This document shows, piece by piece, positions 8,383 through 16,779 of a stretch of DNA of 35,387 nucleotides (position 1 is its first letter; every line of letters begins with the position of its first letter). The translations under genes and the position numbers were made by a program. The notes under the pieces were generated by a model. It did no database searches. It was not told the DNA's origin and worked only from the letters and a program-made list of their open reading frames with translations. Source of the stretch: Promethearchaeota archaeon (GTDB taxonomy: Archaea; Asgardarchaeota; Lokiarchaeia; Sigyniarchaeales; SOKP01); the NCBI GenBank assembly GCA_008080765.1, contig SHMU01000021.1, positions 1 through 35,387 on the forward strand, in the 5' to 3' direction.

Positions 8383-8387
8383 GGTGA
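8383..8387 (+). promoter_or_regulatory. Ribosome binding site for a GTG start
   Basis: GGTGA, seven nt before the GTG at 8395. It decides the start, since the first zinc-ribbon cysteine is already residue 3. Confidence 0.65.
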
Positions 8388-8394
8388 AATATAG

Positions 8395-9372
8395 GTGATA
8401 TGTCCCTCATGTAATATAGAAATGAATCAACTCGTTGAGGGGATTTATGAATGTCCTAGTTGTAAAAAGATTATTAGAGAAAAAAACGAAGAAATAGCTG
8501 TGGAAACGCAGAAAAAGGAAATTATTGGGACTCTTCTTGAAGGTGATTATTTTCACAATAATTTTTCGATTAACCAGCAATATGAGACTGTAGAATCGGG
8601 TATTTTAATTCATAAGACGGATACTCGTGCATTTGGAGCATTGATATGTCATAGCACATTGTTAGAAGCCGAACGATATATTCGTCTTTCATGGTGGAAA
8701 AAATCTTTTTATCGACATGCGGGAATGATTAAAATATACGAGGAGGCAGTATTTAACAACCTTATCCTCGCATTAGAAAAAGTCTATGAGAATTTTGATG
8801 AATTTTGGACGTTTAAGGGAAAATTTCGGGAAAATACCTCCAAAAGTGAAGAAGATCTCTTAAAAGAGAAAAAATTGGACTTGATAAAATTTCGAATAAT
8901 TGAAAATAGGAGCTGTCCTAATTGTCTCAAAAAGATGAATAAAAATAAATCTCATTATGAATGTCCTCATTGCGGCGAAATTGTGATACTTGAGGGATAT
9001 AACCAACCAATATTTAATATTGATCCTAAGGATCTGAAATTGAATTTCCAAGCAAACTTTCCCATCAATTTTTATCTCCCTATAAGCGGAATTACCATAA
9101 AATGGCTCATGGGAGAATGGAAAGCTTTGGCAGTTATTTATTCTAAAGATAATCCTAATAAAAAATGGCTTCGTTTTTATTGGTGGGTTCGAGATTTAAA
9201 GAATATTTTAAAATATGGAACAAGACGCTTTGCCGAAGATAACAAGCTCGGCTGGCAAGCGAAAAAAGGCTCAGGAACCACAAATATCTATAATAAAGAG
9301 CTCTTGAAGCCCTTAATTGATGCTCTCAAAAAACTTGCCAATGAATTAAACTGGGAGCTTACCAACAAATAA
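8395..9372 (+). CDS. Tandem zinc-ribbon protein with duplicated PC4-like module
   Basis: 325 residues made of two similar halves. Each half begins with a zinc ribbon: C3/C6/C20/C23 and C174/C177/C190/C193. Each ribbon is followed by a beta-rich module with a WW-containing strand (YIRLSWWKK near 96, WLRFYWWVR near 258), then a final helix (NNLILALEKVYENF; KELLKPLIDALKKLANEL). In the second half the order strand, strand, KKGSGTTNIYNKE, helix resembles the ssDNA-binding PC4/coactivator p15 fold; that comparison is an inference by eye. A nucleic-acid-binding role is plausible from the zinc ribbons. It ends 13 bp before the next gene and is clearly in the same transcription unit. Confidence 0.85.
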   Translation: MICPSCNIEMNQLVEGIYECPSCKKIIREKNEEIAVETQKKEIIGTLLEGDYFHNNFSINQQYETVESGILIHKTDTRAFGALICHSTLLEAERYIRLSWWKKSFYRHAGMIKIYEEAVFNNLILALEKVYENFDEFWTFKGKFRENTSKSEEDLLKEKKLDLIKFRIIENRSCPNCLKKMNKNKSHYECPHCGEIVILEGYNQPIFNIDPKDLKLNFQANFPINFYLPISGITIKWLMGEWKALAVIYSKDNPNKKWLRFYWWVRDLKNILKYGTRRFAEDNKLGWQAKKGSGTTNIYNKELLKPLIDALKKLANELNWELTNK

Positions 9373-9385
9373 GGAGATCAGAAAA

Positions 9386-10525
9386 ATGTCAAGCGAACAA
9401 GACCCCACTTGGAATATGTTATTAAAAGATTTTATCTCTGGATTGGATCTAGCCATCCAACATTTAGAAGAACGGGACGTTGAAAGAATTCCGGGTGCTC
9501 GGGAGGCGTTAATACGCAGACTGGAAAATATGAGGACGCATTTCCCCAAAAATAACGGGGAAATCTTTGTTAAGGCAATTGACGATAAAATCCAAGAGGC
9601 GTTTTTTCCTAATACCAAAAATTTTGCCGAAGCATTTAAAAAAGTGCTGAAATCGCGCACCCATGAACAAGATTACATTATAAATGAATTGATTAATGGA
9701 TTCGTGACTTCAAAGACAAAAGCTATCGCATCTAATACTCAAACACCAATTATTGATAGAATGGTCGAAGCATTTAGCACTCGAAATGATTTTCATATTG
9801 TAGACCATCAATTTTATGCAATGTTTGGAGATCCTAATAAGCCTCGTAAATTTGTCCAAAATAAATTACAAGAGCTCGTAGATTTGTTCGGGTTGGTATC
9901 GAAGGAACTTGTGGTTGAGAGGGATAAGAGAAGAAGCGAACGGAAAGTCTATACTTTCTACACCTTTCCCGATGAAATTCTCACAATCTTGGAAGAAAAA
10001 TATATCATTATTGATAATGAATTGGGATATGCCTATGTGTCTGAGGAATTTGACAGAAACGTCTTTATATGTTTATTTCTTGCCAATATAGCGATTAAAC
10101 GAGAAAATCTAAAAGAAATTGGGGGAGAATATACGGTGAATGGAATTTCAGCAATCTTTGCACTTATCTTATTGCTTAGTTTTATGCCAAAATTGCGCAT
10201 TGATGAAAATAATCCTATCCTACGGGATCCCACCTTTAATGAGAGCAATATGAGCGTGATTCCCAAATCATGGATGATGCGCCAAATATTGGATAAATTA
10301 TTCGAACCTTTAATTAAAATTATCGCTTATCGGTTGGGGGGAGGGTTGTGGTTGTCCAATATTATCGATTCTGATATTAACAAAAAAATACATAATCAAA
10401 TACGGTTTCTCCTTAAGGATGTCAACAGATGGATATTAGGCGAGCTGGTACGTGTAGAAGTGCCGATATTCGTAGAAATCTCTAATATCTTCCAAGAAAT
10501 TATCATAGGAGCAGAAACCGAATAA
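9386..10525 (+). CDS. Uncharacterised helical protein
   Basis: 379 residues, not recognised. An N-terminal helical region (1-110) precedes a central stretch that may be a winged-helix or small alpha/beta unit (about 125-215: FHIVDHQFYAMFGDP...RKVYTFYTFPDEILTILEEKY). A C-terminal all-helical part has a hydrophobic helix (GISAIFALILLLSFM, about 252-266) that could be a buried core helix rather than a membrane span. A GGAGATC Shine-Dalgarno site (about 9373-9379) precedes the ATG. It follows the zinc-ribbon gene by 13 bp and is followed by another unknown helical gene after 46 bp, so joint function is likely. Confidence 0.83.
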   Translation: MSSEQDPTWNMLLKDFISGLDLAIQHLEERDVERIPGAREALIRRLENMRTHFPKNNGEIFVKAIDDKIQEAFFPNTKNFAEAFKKVLKSRTHEQDYIINELINGFVTSKTKAIASNTQTPIIDRMVEAFSTRNDFHIVDHQFYAMFGDPNKPRKFVQNKLQELVDLFGLVSKELVVERDKRRSERKVYTFYTFPDEILTILEEKYIIIDNELGYAYVSEEFDRNVFICLFLANIAIKRENLKEIGGEYTVNGISAIFALILLLSFMPKLRIDENNPILRDPTFNESNMSVIPKSWMMRQILDKLFEPLIKIIAYRLGGGLWLSNIIDSDINKKIHNQIRFLLKDVNRWILGELVRVEVPIFVEISNIFQEIIIGAETE

Positions 10526-10571
10526 TTATAAAAATACTGATAAAAATACCAACGATCTGGGTGATTATAGA

Positions 10572-11828
10572 ATGGTTCGAGAGAAATGGACGGATATTTT
10601 GCCTCGATATCAAACGTTTATTAGTCATATGAAACCAATACTTCGAGAAACTAGAAGAATTATAGAAGATCTTGATGCGGATTTGTTATATGATACAGAA
10701 GTCTTAGATAAGATTCGAGAAGAAGAAGAAAGGAGAAATGTACGAAAAGTAAGGGCTCTTTCTGAATTTTCTGCAATGTATAGATCCAATGTCTATGAAT
10801 TAATGAAAGATTTTATAATTAAATATCGAGATCGTATTTCTCTTATTGATATTAAGGATTACATCATCGATTTCCTCCAAGAATCCATAGAAGCACTGAC
10901 TATTTTACGAAACATTACCAATCCAGATCAGACCAATTTAGAAAAGACCTATCTCCATATTTTAGTCAAATATCTTGAGAGGATTTTATTTCCTCGTGGA
11001 AGCTCTATAAAAATAATTTATGAGAAATTATTAGAACATGCCCCCGAATATTATGAATCACAGCGACATATCTTAAAAACTCATACTCATTATAGAGAAG
11101 ACTTAGAACATTCGGATTTTTTTATAATTCCCGGCATTTCACCGAAGGTATATCAAATCATTAATAATATAACCTCTTTTTTCAACTTGGATCCAAATTA
11201 TGGTCCATTTCCAGAAAGAAAGAACCAAGAAATCCCTATGATTCTAAAGAATGATGTGTTTCTCCCATATATCGATTCTATTGCGAATCCAGAGGAGGAA
11301 GCAATTACAAGCATTGCAGAAAGAATCGGAATGCGCCTGATTGATGGCATCTTCTTGGCACCTAAAGAAGAGCTTATCGATCTGCTAAAAGATAATAACT
11401 TTTTGAGGACTAAAACTCAAGCTGATGGTATCACTAGGTATATTCCTCAATTTAGTAATGAAACATTAATACTATATTACTTAGCATTTGCCTCCAGAAG
11501 GAGAGGCTTTTTATCTAAAGAACTTATTAATTGGATTACTATTAATTTTGCATTTTTAATCTATATGGGGATTTTAAAGTGGAAACTCACCGATGAAAAT
11601 ATATTCTATTCCATTTTTAAAGATCTTCAAACAAATGAGAAGGTTCTTCCTTACTTAATGAAATTAATCTGTTTCCCTTATTATTTAGGACTGGATAAAA
11701 CAAAAATACGAGATAGCCCCCAGTACAGAAAAGAAATCTTTAATTTCATTGGAGCACAAATCGATAACTTAACATATTTAATTGAGCAAGTTGGAAAATT
11801 TTGTTATGATAAATTTGAAAAAAGTTAA
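10572..11828 (+). CDS. Uncharacterised helical protein
   Basis: 418 residues, not recognised. The N-terminal 140 residues are charged helices (RRIIEDLDADLLYDTEVLDKIREEE is the start of one). The rest is mostly helical, with a hydrophobic segment near 310-345 (LINWITINFAFLIYMGILKW) at a position comparable to that in the preceding protein. The two may be distant relatives, but I cannot show this. No catalytic motif, zinc site or signal peptide is seen. GGTGATTATAG directly precedes the ATG, a good Shine-Dalgarno site. The AAA+ ATPase gene follows after 68 bp, so this protein could be its partner or substrate adaptor. Confidence 0.83.
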   Translation: MVREKWTDILPRYQTFISHMKPILRETRRIIEDLDADLLYDTEVLDKIREEEERRNVRKVRALSEFSAMYRSNVYELMKDFIIKYRDRISLIDIKDYIIDFLQESIEALTILRNITNPDQTNLEKTYLHILVKYLERILFPRGSSIKIIYEKLLEHAPEYYESQRHILKTHTHYREDLEHSDFFIIPGISPKVYQIINNITSFFNLDPNYGPFPERKNQEIPMILKNDVFLPYIDSIANPEEEAITSIAERIGMRLIDGIFLAPKEELIDLLKDNNFLRTKTQADGITRYIPQFSNETLILYYLAFASRRRGFLSKELINWITINFAFLIYMGILKWKLTDENIFYSIFKDLQTNEKVLPYLMKLICFPYYLGLDKTKIRDSPQYRKEIFNFIGAQIDNLTYLIEQVGKFCYDKFEKS

Positions 11829-11896
11829 CATTAAGAGTTTAAAGTATAAAGAGTTGAGATAAGATTACATATACAGATGAAGAAATCAAAGAAAGG

Positions 11897-12943
11897 TTGG
11901 GCAAATATGGAACAGTCTATTTGCCAGAGGATATTAAAGAAAATGTGGAGGATATAAAAGGGAATGAATTTAAAAAGGAGCGATTAAACGATTTTTTTAA
12001 GGCTCTGACTAAATATAAGGAACTTTCGGAACAATTAAAAAAAACTAAGCTTTCTCCAAGCCTTACAGTTCTTTTATTCGGACCTCCTGGTACGGGAAAA
12101 ACATCATTAACACGAGCTTTTTCAAAAAAATATAATATTCCTATGTGTGTGGTAGAATCAGATAGATTAGTTTCTCCTTTACTTGGAGATACTATAAAAA
12201 ACATACGAAATGTGGTAGAATTATCTGCAGATATTGCTAAAGAAAACAATTCATTTGTATTATTCTTTGATGAAATAGATGCTATTGGCTCTGAACGCTC
12301 CAATATACATGAAGTCGGAGAAATAAAGAGAGCAGTAATCTCTTTTTTACAAGTAATTGACAAAGTGAATTACGAGGGAATTCCGCTTGCGATTTTTGGA
12401 GCTACAAATCATCAGCATCAACTTGATAGCGCAATTTGGAGAAGATTTACCTTTCATCTGCATTTTGACTTTCCAAATTATGAATTACGCAAAGAAATAA
12501 TGGAATCCTTTTTAGAAAAGATCGAGAATGCAAATATTGGTGTAGATAAGGGCATTTATGAGCACTTAAATAATGAATATTCCCTCATAAAAGAGGTCCA
12601 CGAGAATTTGGAAACAAAACTGGGACGAAGTATTTCTGAATTTGAAAACAATCTTCTATGGAATGAAATAGAAAAGAAGCAAGATATCAATGGCTTATTA
12701 AAATTAACCATTGGATATTCAGGCTCTGATATTGAACGAGGTACACGGGTGGCTTTATTTAAGGTAATCCAGACAGGGATCCTAACCTATAATATTTTTT
12801 ATCAATCATTAGAATTGGTTGGGGGGACTGCGGTACATGTGGATAGACAAGATGTGTTAAGCAGTACCCGATCCTTAAAGCGAACTGCCACTAAGTATGC
12901 TAGTAATAAGACTCCTCCAAGGGAGACCCCTCCAGAGGTATAA
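11897..12943 (+). CDS. AAA+ ATPase of the 7252-16207 block
   Basis: Classical AAA-type ATPase, 348 residues from TTG. Walker A is GPPGTGKTS (62-70), Walker B is VLFFDEID (121-128), sensor 1 is the Asn of FGATN (171), and the arginine-finger pair is R182/R183 in WRRF. A helical small domain ends with GYSGSDIERGTR. It resembles the single-ring AAA proteins found in prokaryotic defence or remodelling loci more than Cdc48 or proteasomal ATPases, as it has a short N-terminus without an N-domain. The TTG start is uncertain: the open frame continues upstream to a stop at 11855-11857, and residues TYTDEEIKERLGKYG look like real protein, which would need an ATT start at 11864. It is the only recognisable ATPase in the block and presumably its motor. 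Confidence 0.93.
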   Translation: MGKYGTVYLPEDIKENVEDIKGNEFKKERLNDFFKALTKYKELSEQLKKTKLSPSLTVLLFGPPGTGKTSLTRAFSKKYNIPMCVVESDRLVSPLLGDTIKNIRNVVELSADIAKENNSFVLFFDEIDAIGSERSNIHEVGEIKRAVISFLQVIDKVNYEGIPLAIFGATNHQHQLDSAIWRRFTFHLHFDFPNYELRKEIMESFLEKIENANIGVDKGIYEHLNNEYSLIKEVHENLETKLGRSISEFENNLLWNEIEKKQDINGLLKLTIGYSGSDIERGTRVALFKVIQTGILTYNIFYQSLELVGGTAVHVDRQDVLSSTRSLKRTATKYASNKTPPRETPPEV

Positions 12944-13029
12944 TATACTATAATATAATGATTTAAAATTAAAATGATTGAATAGAAAACAACTATAAAA
13001 TTTATGCAAAAGGGTATTGTCGGATTAAA

Positions 13030-14088
13030 ATGGATATTGAATTTTTAGATTTTAAGAAAATTAAAAACACATTTAGCGATTCGGAACAGTTACAAGGAAA
13101 ATTTGTCCAAGCTCAGTTAAAATATCAGAAATTTGAGGCTTTGAGAGATAAGACCATCGGGTCCCGCTCCATTGAGGATAATAAATTTATTCTCAGCATC
13201 AAAGATGAGACTAAAAAACTGGAGGCTCTTCATGGAGATCTTATGGAAGAACTACAAAATGATTTACAATATTTAATTACTTTTCAAGATAAACTTACAA
13301 AAAATTATAAACAATTCTTTATTGATAAATTAAAAAAGATTGCACTCTCTACAGAAACGACCAAAAATATAGGTTTATCCTATATTAATGATAAAAAAAT
13401 CTCTAAAATCGTCAACTCCATCACATTTATCCCTTCTTTGAGTATTAATAACTGGTCTAATCTGCTTGATACTTTACAAATGAATAATTCATTTCTAAAT
13501 TGTATGAATAAGGTTGAAGCATTTTATCGAAATCTTTTAGAAAAACACTTTAACAGAAGGTTAGCTGAAATACCCGAGAATACTGAAAAAATATTGATTG
13601 AGGAGTATAAAGAAGCCTTTTTCAAAGATCCAACTCTTACCTTTAATACATTTATTCGCAACCTTAAGACAAAACTGACTGAGGAGGAATTTGAAAAAAG
13701 AAGGACTCTTATTGAAAACACCAAAAAAACTAAAGAACTTGAAAAGCTAAAACAACAACAAAAAGAACAGACGAGTACTCTTAATGATTATTTTAAGTAT
13801 TCAGATAAGGAATTTCAAAGAAGACGCAGAAAAAAACAGAGAAAAAGTCTTTCAGAAATTGCCCAAGAACCGCTCAAAGAGCAAGAAATAGATGACAAAA
13901 AGAAAGAAAAAATAGAAAAGTTCAAATCTAAGTTTGAAGACTCCTTTGAGAAGAAATATCTCCTCCAAGAAGAAGATTTGGAAGACCCCTTGGACTTAAT
14001 CAGGAAAAGGAAAAAAGAAAAGGATAAAGAATATAAGAATTTTATAGACAAATTCAAAAAAGAAAGAAGTGATGAAGATTTCAACTAA
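13030..14088 (+). CDS. Charged coiled-coil protein next to the SMC-like gene
   Basis: 352 residues, not recognised. Helical throughout: residues 10-100 and 215-350 are coiled and extremely rich in K, E, Q and R (for example RRRRKKQRKSL near 264-274). The middle (100-215) is a more globular helical domain. A PIP-box-like STLNDYFK occurs near 249-256 but lacks the usual glutamine. The 3' end overlaps the next gene by 17-20 bp, which implies translational coupling and a shared complex. By position and charge it could act as a kleisin-type linker between the SMC-like and winged-helix proteins. That is only a hypothesis. Confidence 0.82.
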   Translation: MDIEFLDFKKIKNTFSDSEQLQGKFVQAQLKYQKFEALRDKTIGSRSIEDNKFILSIKDETKKLEALHGDLMEELQNDLQYLITFQDKLTKNYKQFFIDKLKKIALSTETTKNIGLSYINDKKISKIVNSITFIPSLSINNWSNLLDTLQMNNSFLNCMNKVEAFYRNLLEKHFNRRLAEIPENTEKILIEEYKEAFFKDPTLTFNTFIRNLKTKLTEEEFEKRRTLIENTKKTKELEKLKQQQKEQTSTLNDYFKYSDKEFQRRRRKKQRKSLSEIAQEPLKEQEIDDKKKEKIEKFKSKFEDSFEKKYLLQEEDLEDPLDLIRKRKKEKDKEYKNFIDKFKKERSDEDFN

Positions 14089-15676
14089 TTTTGAAGATAT
14101 AGTCATAGAAGGGAAAACAATATCCTTAAAAGAGAGATTTACTCTTATTTTAGGAGATATTTCACTTGAACAACTTGGGAATGAAAAAATAAATACTCTC
14201 TTTAGATCATTTAATGATTTTCATGCAATTAAGCTATCCCAATTTTTAGACGTACTTCAACACATAAATAAGGACTACTCTCCTCTTATGCATGCTAATG
14301 CTTTTTTAGAGCATTTGATCTCTTTCAAAACAATTTATAACAGTGATCTTCAGTTATTAAATTATCATATTACCACACTAGAGTCTTTTACATCAATGTT
14401 ACGGTACCTTTCTCTTAAACAGAAAAAAGAGCGATTAAGTGATGAATTACATATTTCAGAAGTTAAGTATAAGTCAGGTAAATTATCGGCAAATAGAGAT
14501 CTTTTAGCCAAATTAAATCGCACAATAGAACAAAATGAAAAAGAATTAAATACTATCAAAGAGCCATACTATAACTTAAAAAATCAAAGAAATCAAATTA
14601 TTGAGATGATTAATCAATTTCAAGATACAATTAACAAATTAAACCAAGAGAAAAAAGAAAAATTTAGTGAAATTAATAAGCATCTCAGAGACAATGAACC
14701 CCCCTCTCCTAAAGATAAAGAGGAGCCTCTTACCGTTCCAGAAATATCCGACAATATTAAAGTGAAAAACTTAAGGAAAGAAGCAAAAGATCTCCATACA
14801 CAAATTAAAGAATACAGCTCAAAATTAAAAAAGAAAAAAGAAAAACTTGAAAAAATAGAACCCCAATTTCAAACATACAATAAAAAATTTACTTCTTTAA
14901 CAGACCAGATTGACTCTGCAAAAGAAAAAAGGATTGAGATCGAGAAGAATATGGAACAATTTATGCATGAGAAGTACCACGATTTATCGACGGAGTTTGA
15001 TACTATTCATTTTAATACTGTTAAGGCACCCGAAACTCTTAAAAATGAACTTTCAAATGTTGAAAACCAATTGAAGACTTTGAAAAATTCTTATAACACA
15101 CTTGAGAAGGATCCAAATAAAATGATTTCCTTAATTGAGAAGAGGATCGCGGAACTCAGCGCGAAAGTGAGCGATAAGAAAAATAATTCTTATCTTTCAG
15201 AAAATAGAGAAGAGATCTTGTTATCGATTGAACAATTTCAAAAAGTAGAATTACTATTAAATAATATAGAACACCTCACAAACTCTCTGCTTTCAGAGAT
15301 TAATTTGAAGGCTTCTCTTAACATAGCGCTTTCCGCAGAAGAAAGGGTTCTCTGGCTCTCTCCAATCTTTAAAAGAAATGATCGCGAACATATCATTTTT
15401 CATGAATTAACCACTCCCGAAAAAGTCTACTATGCAATGGTATTCTTTCTTGCTTTCAAGATAATACTCACTAATAATAAGGTAATCAAATTTTCAAATT
15501 TATTTTTACATCAAAATTTCAATAAAAGGGGTTCCATATTCAGAACTCTTCGAAAAATTATTCCCATCCTAAAAAATAAGAAAAAACTAGCCTCCGCTCA
15601 GTTTGTTTTTATTATATCAAATCTGGAAATGAAAAAACCAATTAAAAATATTAATATCATTCAAATATCAAAATAA
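14072..15676 (+). CDS. SMC/RecN-shaped coiled-coil protein with degenerate ATPase ends
   Basis: 534 residues from the ATG at 14072 (a GTG directly before it is possible). The N-terminal strand pattern RFTLILGDISLEQLGNEKI (22-40) sits where an SMC/Rad50 Walker A would be but lacks GxxGxGKS/T. Residues about 115-320 are two coiled-coil arms with a break near 208-225 (NEPPSPKDKEEP). The C-terminal segment LTTPEKVYYAMVFFLAFK (446 on) looks like an eroded LSGGE signature. The stretch LFLHQNFNKRG (from about 476) replaces the Walker B LDE, and AQFVFIISN (about 509-517) resembles the Q-F-I-x-T-H/N strand. I infer a pseudo-ATPase of SMC/RecN ancestry; an unrelated coiled-coil protein is the alternative. 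It overlaps the gene before it and lies 24 bp before the next start. Confidence 0.8.
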   Translation: MKISTNFEDIVIEGKTISLKERFTLILGDISLEQLGNEKINTLFRSFNDFHAIKLSQFLDVLQHINKDYSPLMHANAFLEHLISFKTIYNSDLQLLNYHITTLESFTSMLRYLSLKQKKERLSDELHISEVKYKSGKLSANRDLLAKLNRTIEQNEKELNTIKEPYYNLKNQRNQIIEMINQFQDTINKLNQEKKEKFSEINKHLRDNEPPSPKDKEEPLTVPEISDNIKVKNLRKEAKDLHTQIKEYSSKLKKKKEKLEKIEPQFQTYNKKFTSLTDQIDSAKEKRIEIEKNMEQFMHEKYHDLSTEFDTIHFNTVKAPETLKNELSNVENQLKTLKNSYNTLEKDPNKMISLIEKRIAELSAKVSDKKNNSYLSENREEILLSIEQFQKVELLLNNIEHLTNSLLSEINLKASLNIALSAEERVLWLSPIFKRNDREHIIFHELTTPEKVYYAMVFFLAFKIILTNNKVIKFSNLFLHQNFNKRGSIFRTLRKIIPILKNKKKLASAQFVFIISNLEMKKPIKNINIIQISK

Positions 15677-15689
15677 TTACATTTGAAAA

Positions 15690-15693
15690 GTGA
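15690..15693 (+). promoter_or_regulatory. Ribosome binding site deciding the winged-helix start
   Basis: GTGA followed by AATAGTT and the ATG. The same word AAAGTGAAATAGTT stands before the TTG at 22246. Confidence 0.55.
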
Positions 15694-15700
15694 AATAGTT

Positions 15701-16207
15701 ATGGCTGTAAATGAAGATGTATATAATAGAACGGTAAGAGAAATCACCAGGTTAATCCTGACCAATGAAAAAAAAATGATAAGAGAAGAAGATTTAATTA
15801 ATTTGTGTGATGAATCATTGGACTTTGAACAAATTATAAGCGAAATTTATGCCAATTTAAAAAAAGTGGGATTGGATTTAATTGTGTCAACCTTTCTTGA
15901 ACAAAGATATTATGTCTTAACCTCGGAAGGAAAAGATGATACCATCACACCCAGTCAGTATGGGGCTCTTGCGTTTATTCTTGCGTTAAGTAAAGAAGTT
16001 GATGATAATTTAAACTTAGAGGATGCTAAGCAGCTGTTCTCTAATATTTGGAAAGATGTTGAATTTCTCCTCAAACACGACTACTTAAGAAAACTCACCA
16101 TAAAAAACCTTGAAATCCTAAAAGTGACACCCCTTGGTAAGGCATTACTGAAGAATGTAATCCCTGATCTAAAATTAAAACATTTACTCGAGTTATTCAA
16201 AAAATAA
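15701..16207 (+). CDS. Small double winged-helix protein, KITE/MAGE-like
   Basis: 168 residues from the ATG at 15701, chosen because GTGA at 15690-15693 stands seven nt before it; a TTG at 15683 would add six. Two successive winged-helix-like units can be read: about 10-75, ending in the wing RYYVLTSEG, and about 84-146 (PSQYGALAFILALSK, then LEDAKQLF, then a wing ILKVTPLGKALL). The size and tandem arrangement match KITE proteins (ScpB, MukE, Nse1/Nse3-MAGE), which bind kleisins in SMC complexes. It is the last gene of the block, right after the SMC-shaped gene, as in SMC operons. Assignment is by pattern; a plain DNA-binding wHTH regulator is the alternative. Confidence 0.8.
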   Translation: MAVNEDVYNRTVREITRLILTNEKKMIREEDLINLCDESLDFEQIISEIYANLKKVGLDLIVSTFLEQRYYVLTSEGKDDTITPSQYGALAFILALSKEVDDNLNLEDAKQLFSNIWKDVEFLLKHDYLRKLTIKNLEILKVTPLGKALLKNVIPDLKLKHLLELFKK

Positions 16208-16251
16208 GGGAAAAATGAAAAATTAAAAATTAAAAAAAAAGAAAACTCTAA

Positions 16252-16668
16252 CTATTCTAAATCCATTTTAAATTGCTCGTAAATCTTTTTAACTCTTTCT
16301 GCGGAAGGACCAGACCCCCTCACGCCACTTTCGTCAACCACTATTTTTCCATTTAAAATAGAAATAATCCCTTGCTCCTCATTGTATTTCACATGACCCT
16401 TAGAGAAGATAGTAGCAATTCTATCGGATAACGCCTGCATCGGAAAGGGCTCCTCTTCCAGAGTCACATATTGATAATATTTCTGGCTGATTAATACTTT
16501 TGGATATGCCTGTCCTTTCTCATTCTTGGCATCTGAAAGAATTAAATTAGAGTTTTTTGAGACTCCTTTTAGCTGCCCCACAAAAAATCTCTTTTCATCC
16601 ACATAGACTTTGACGATTTGGTCAATAAATTTAGCAATCTCTGTATTATATTCTCTCTCAATGCTCAT
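16252..16668 (-). CDS. Sm-like (LSm) protein with C-terminal extra domain
   Basis: 138 residues. Residues 12-72 have the Sm fold pattern: IVKVYVDEKRFFVGQLKGV (Sm1-type strands), NLILSDAKNE, and a final strand PKVLISQKYYQYVTLEE. Sm proteins form RNA-binding rings. Here a second domain (about 74-138) ends with GKIVVDESGVRGSGPSAERV and a helix. This two-domain layout is like archaeal SmAP3 proteins, where the C-terminal domain has no settled function. GTGA precedes the ATG on the minus strand. It lies downstream of hypB, separated by a 70-bp heptamer repeat. Confidence 0.75.
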   Translation of the reverse strand: MSIEREYNTEIAKFIDQIVKVYVDEKRFFVGQLKGVSKNSNLILSDAKNEKGQAYPKVLISQKYYQYVTLEEEPFPMQALSDRIATIFSKGHVKYNEEQGIISILNGKIVVDESGVRGSGPSAERVKKIYEQFKMDLE

Positions 16669-16695
16669 TTCTCTTCACATTCGTATTTTTTTGGT

Positions 16696-16765
16696 TTAAC
16701 TCTTAACTGTTAACTCTTAACTGTTAACTCTTAACTGTTAACTCTTAACTCTTAACTGTTAACTC
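16696..16765. repeat. Heptamer tandem array between hypB and the Sm-like gene
   Basis: Ten tandem heptamers TTAACTC or TTAACTG (70 bp), strictly alternating C/G in the first seven copies. The array fills most of the 111-bp space between the two minus-strand genes. Confidence 0.92.
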
Positions 16766-16779
16766 TATTACAATTTCAG

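Noticed and set aside
10138-10190. Membrane helix in the 379-residue protein
   Set aside because: A single 15-residue hydrophobic stretch in an otherwise soluble, charged, cytoplasmic-looking protein; more likely a core helix.
13773-13797. PCNA-interacting motif STLNDYF in the charged coiled-coil protein
   Set aside because: The conserved glutamine is not at the right position and the motif is in the middle of a coiled coil; too weak alone.
14072-15676. Active SMC/Rad50 ATPase
   Set aside because: No GxxGxGKS/T, no LDE and no intact LSGGE; only a degenerate resemblance is claimed.
16696-16765. CRISPR-like array
   Set aside because: Units are 7 bp without spacers; simple tandem repeat. The arrays at 6363 and 30140 were rejected as CRISPR for the same reason.
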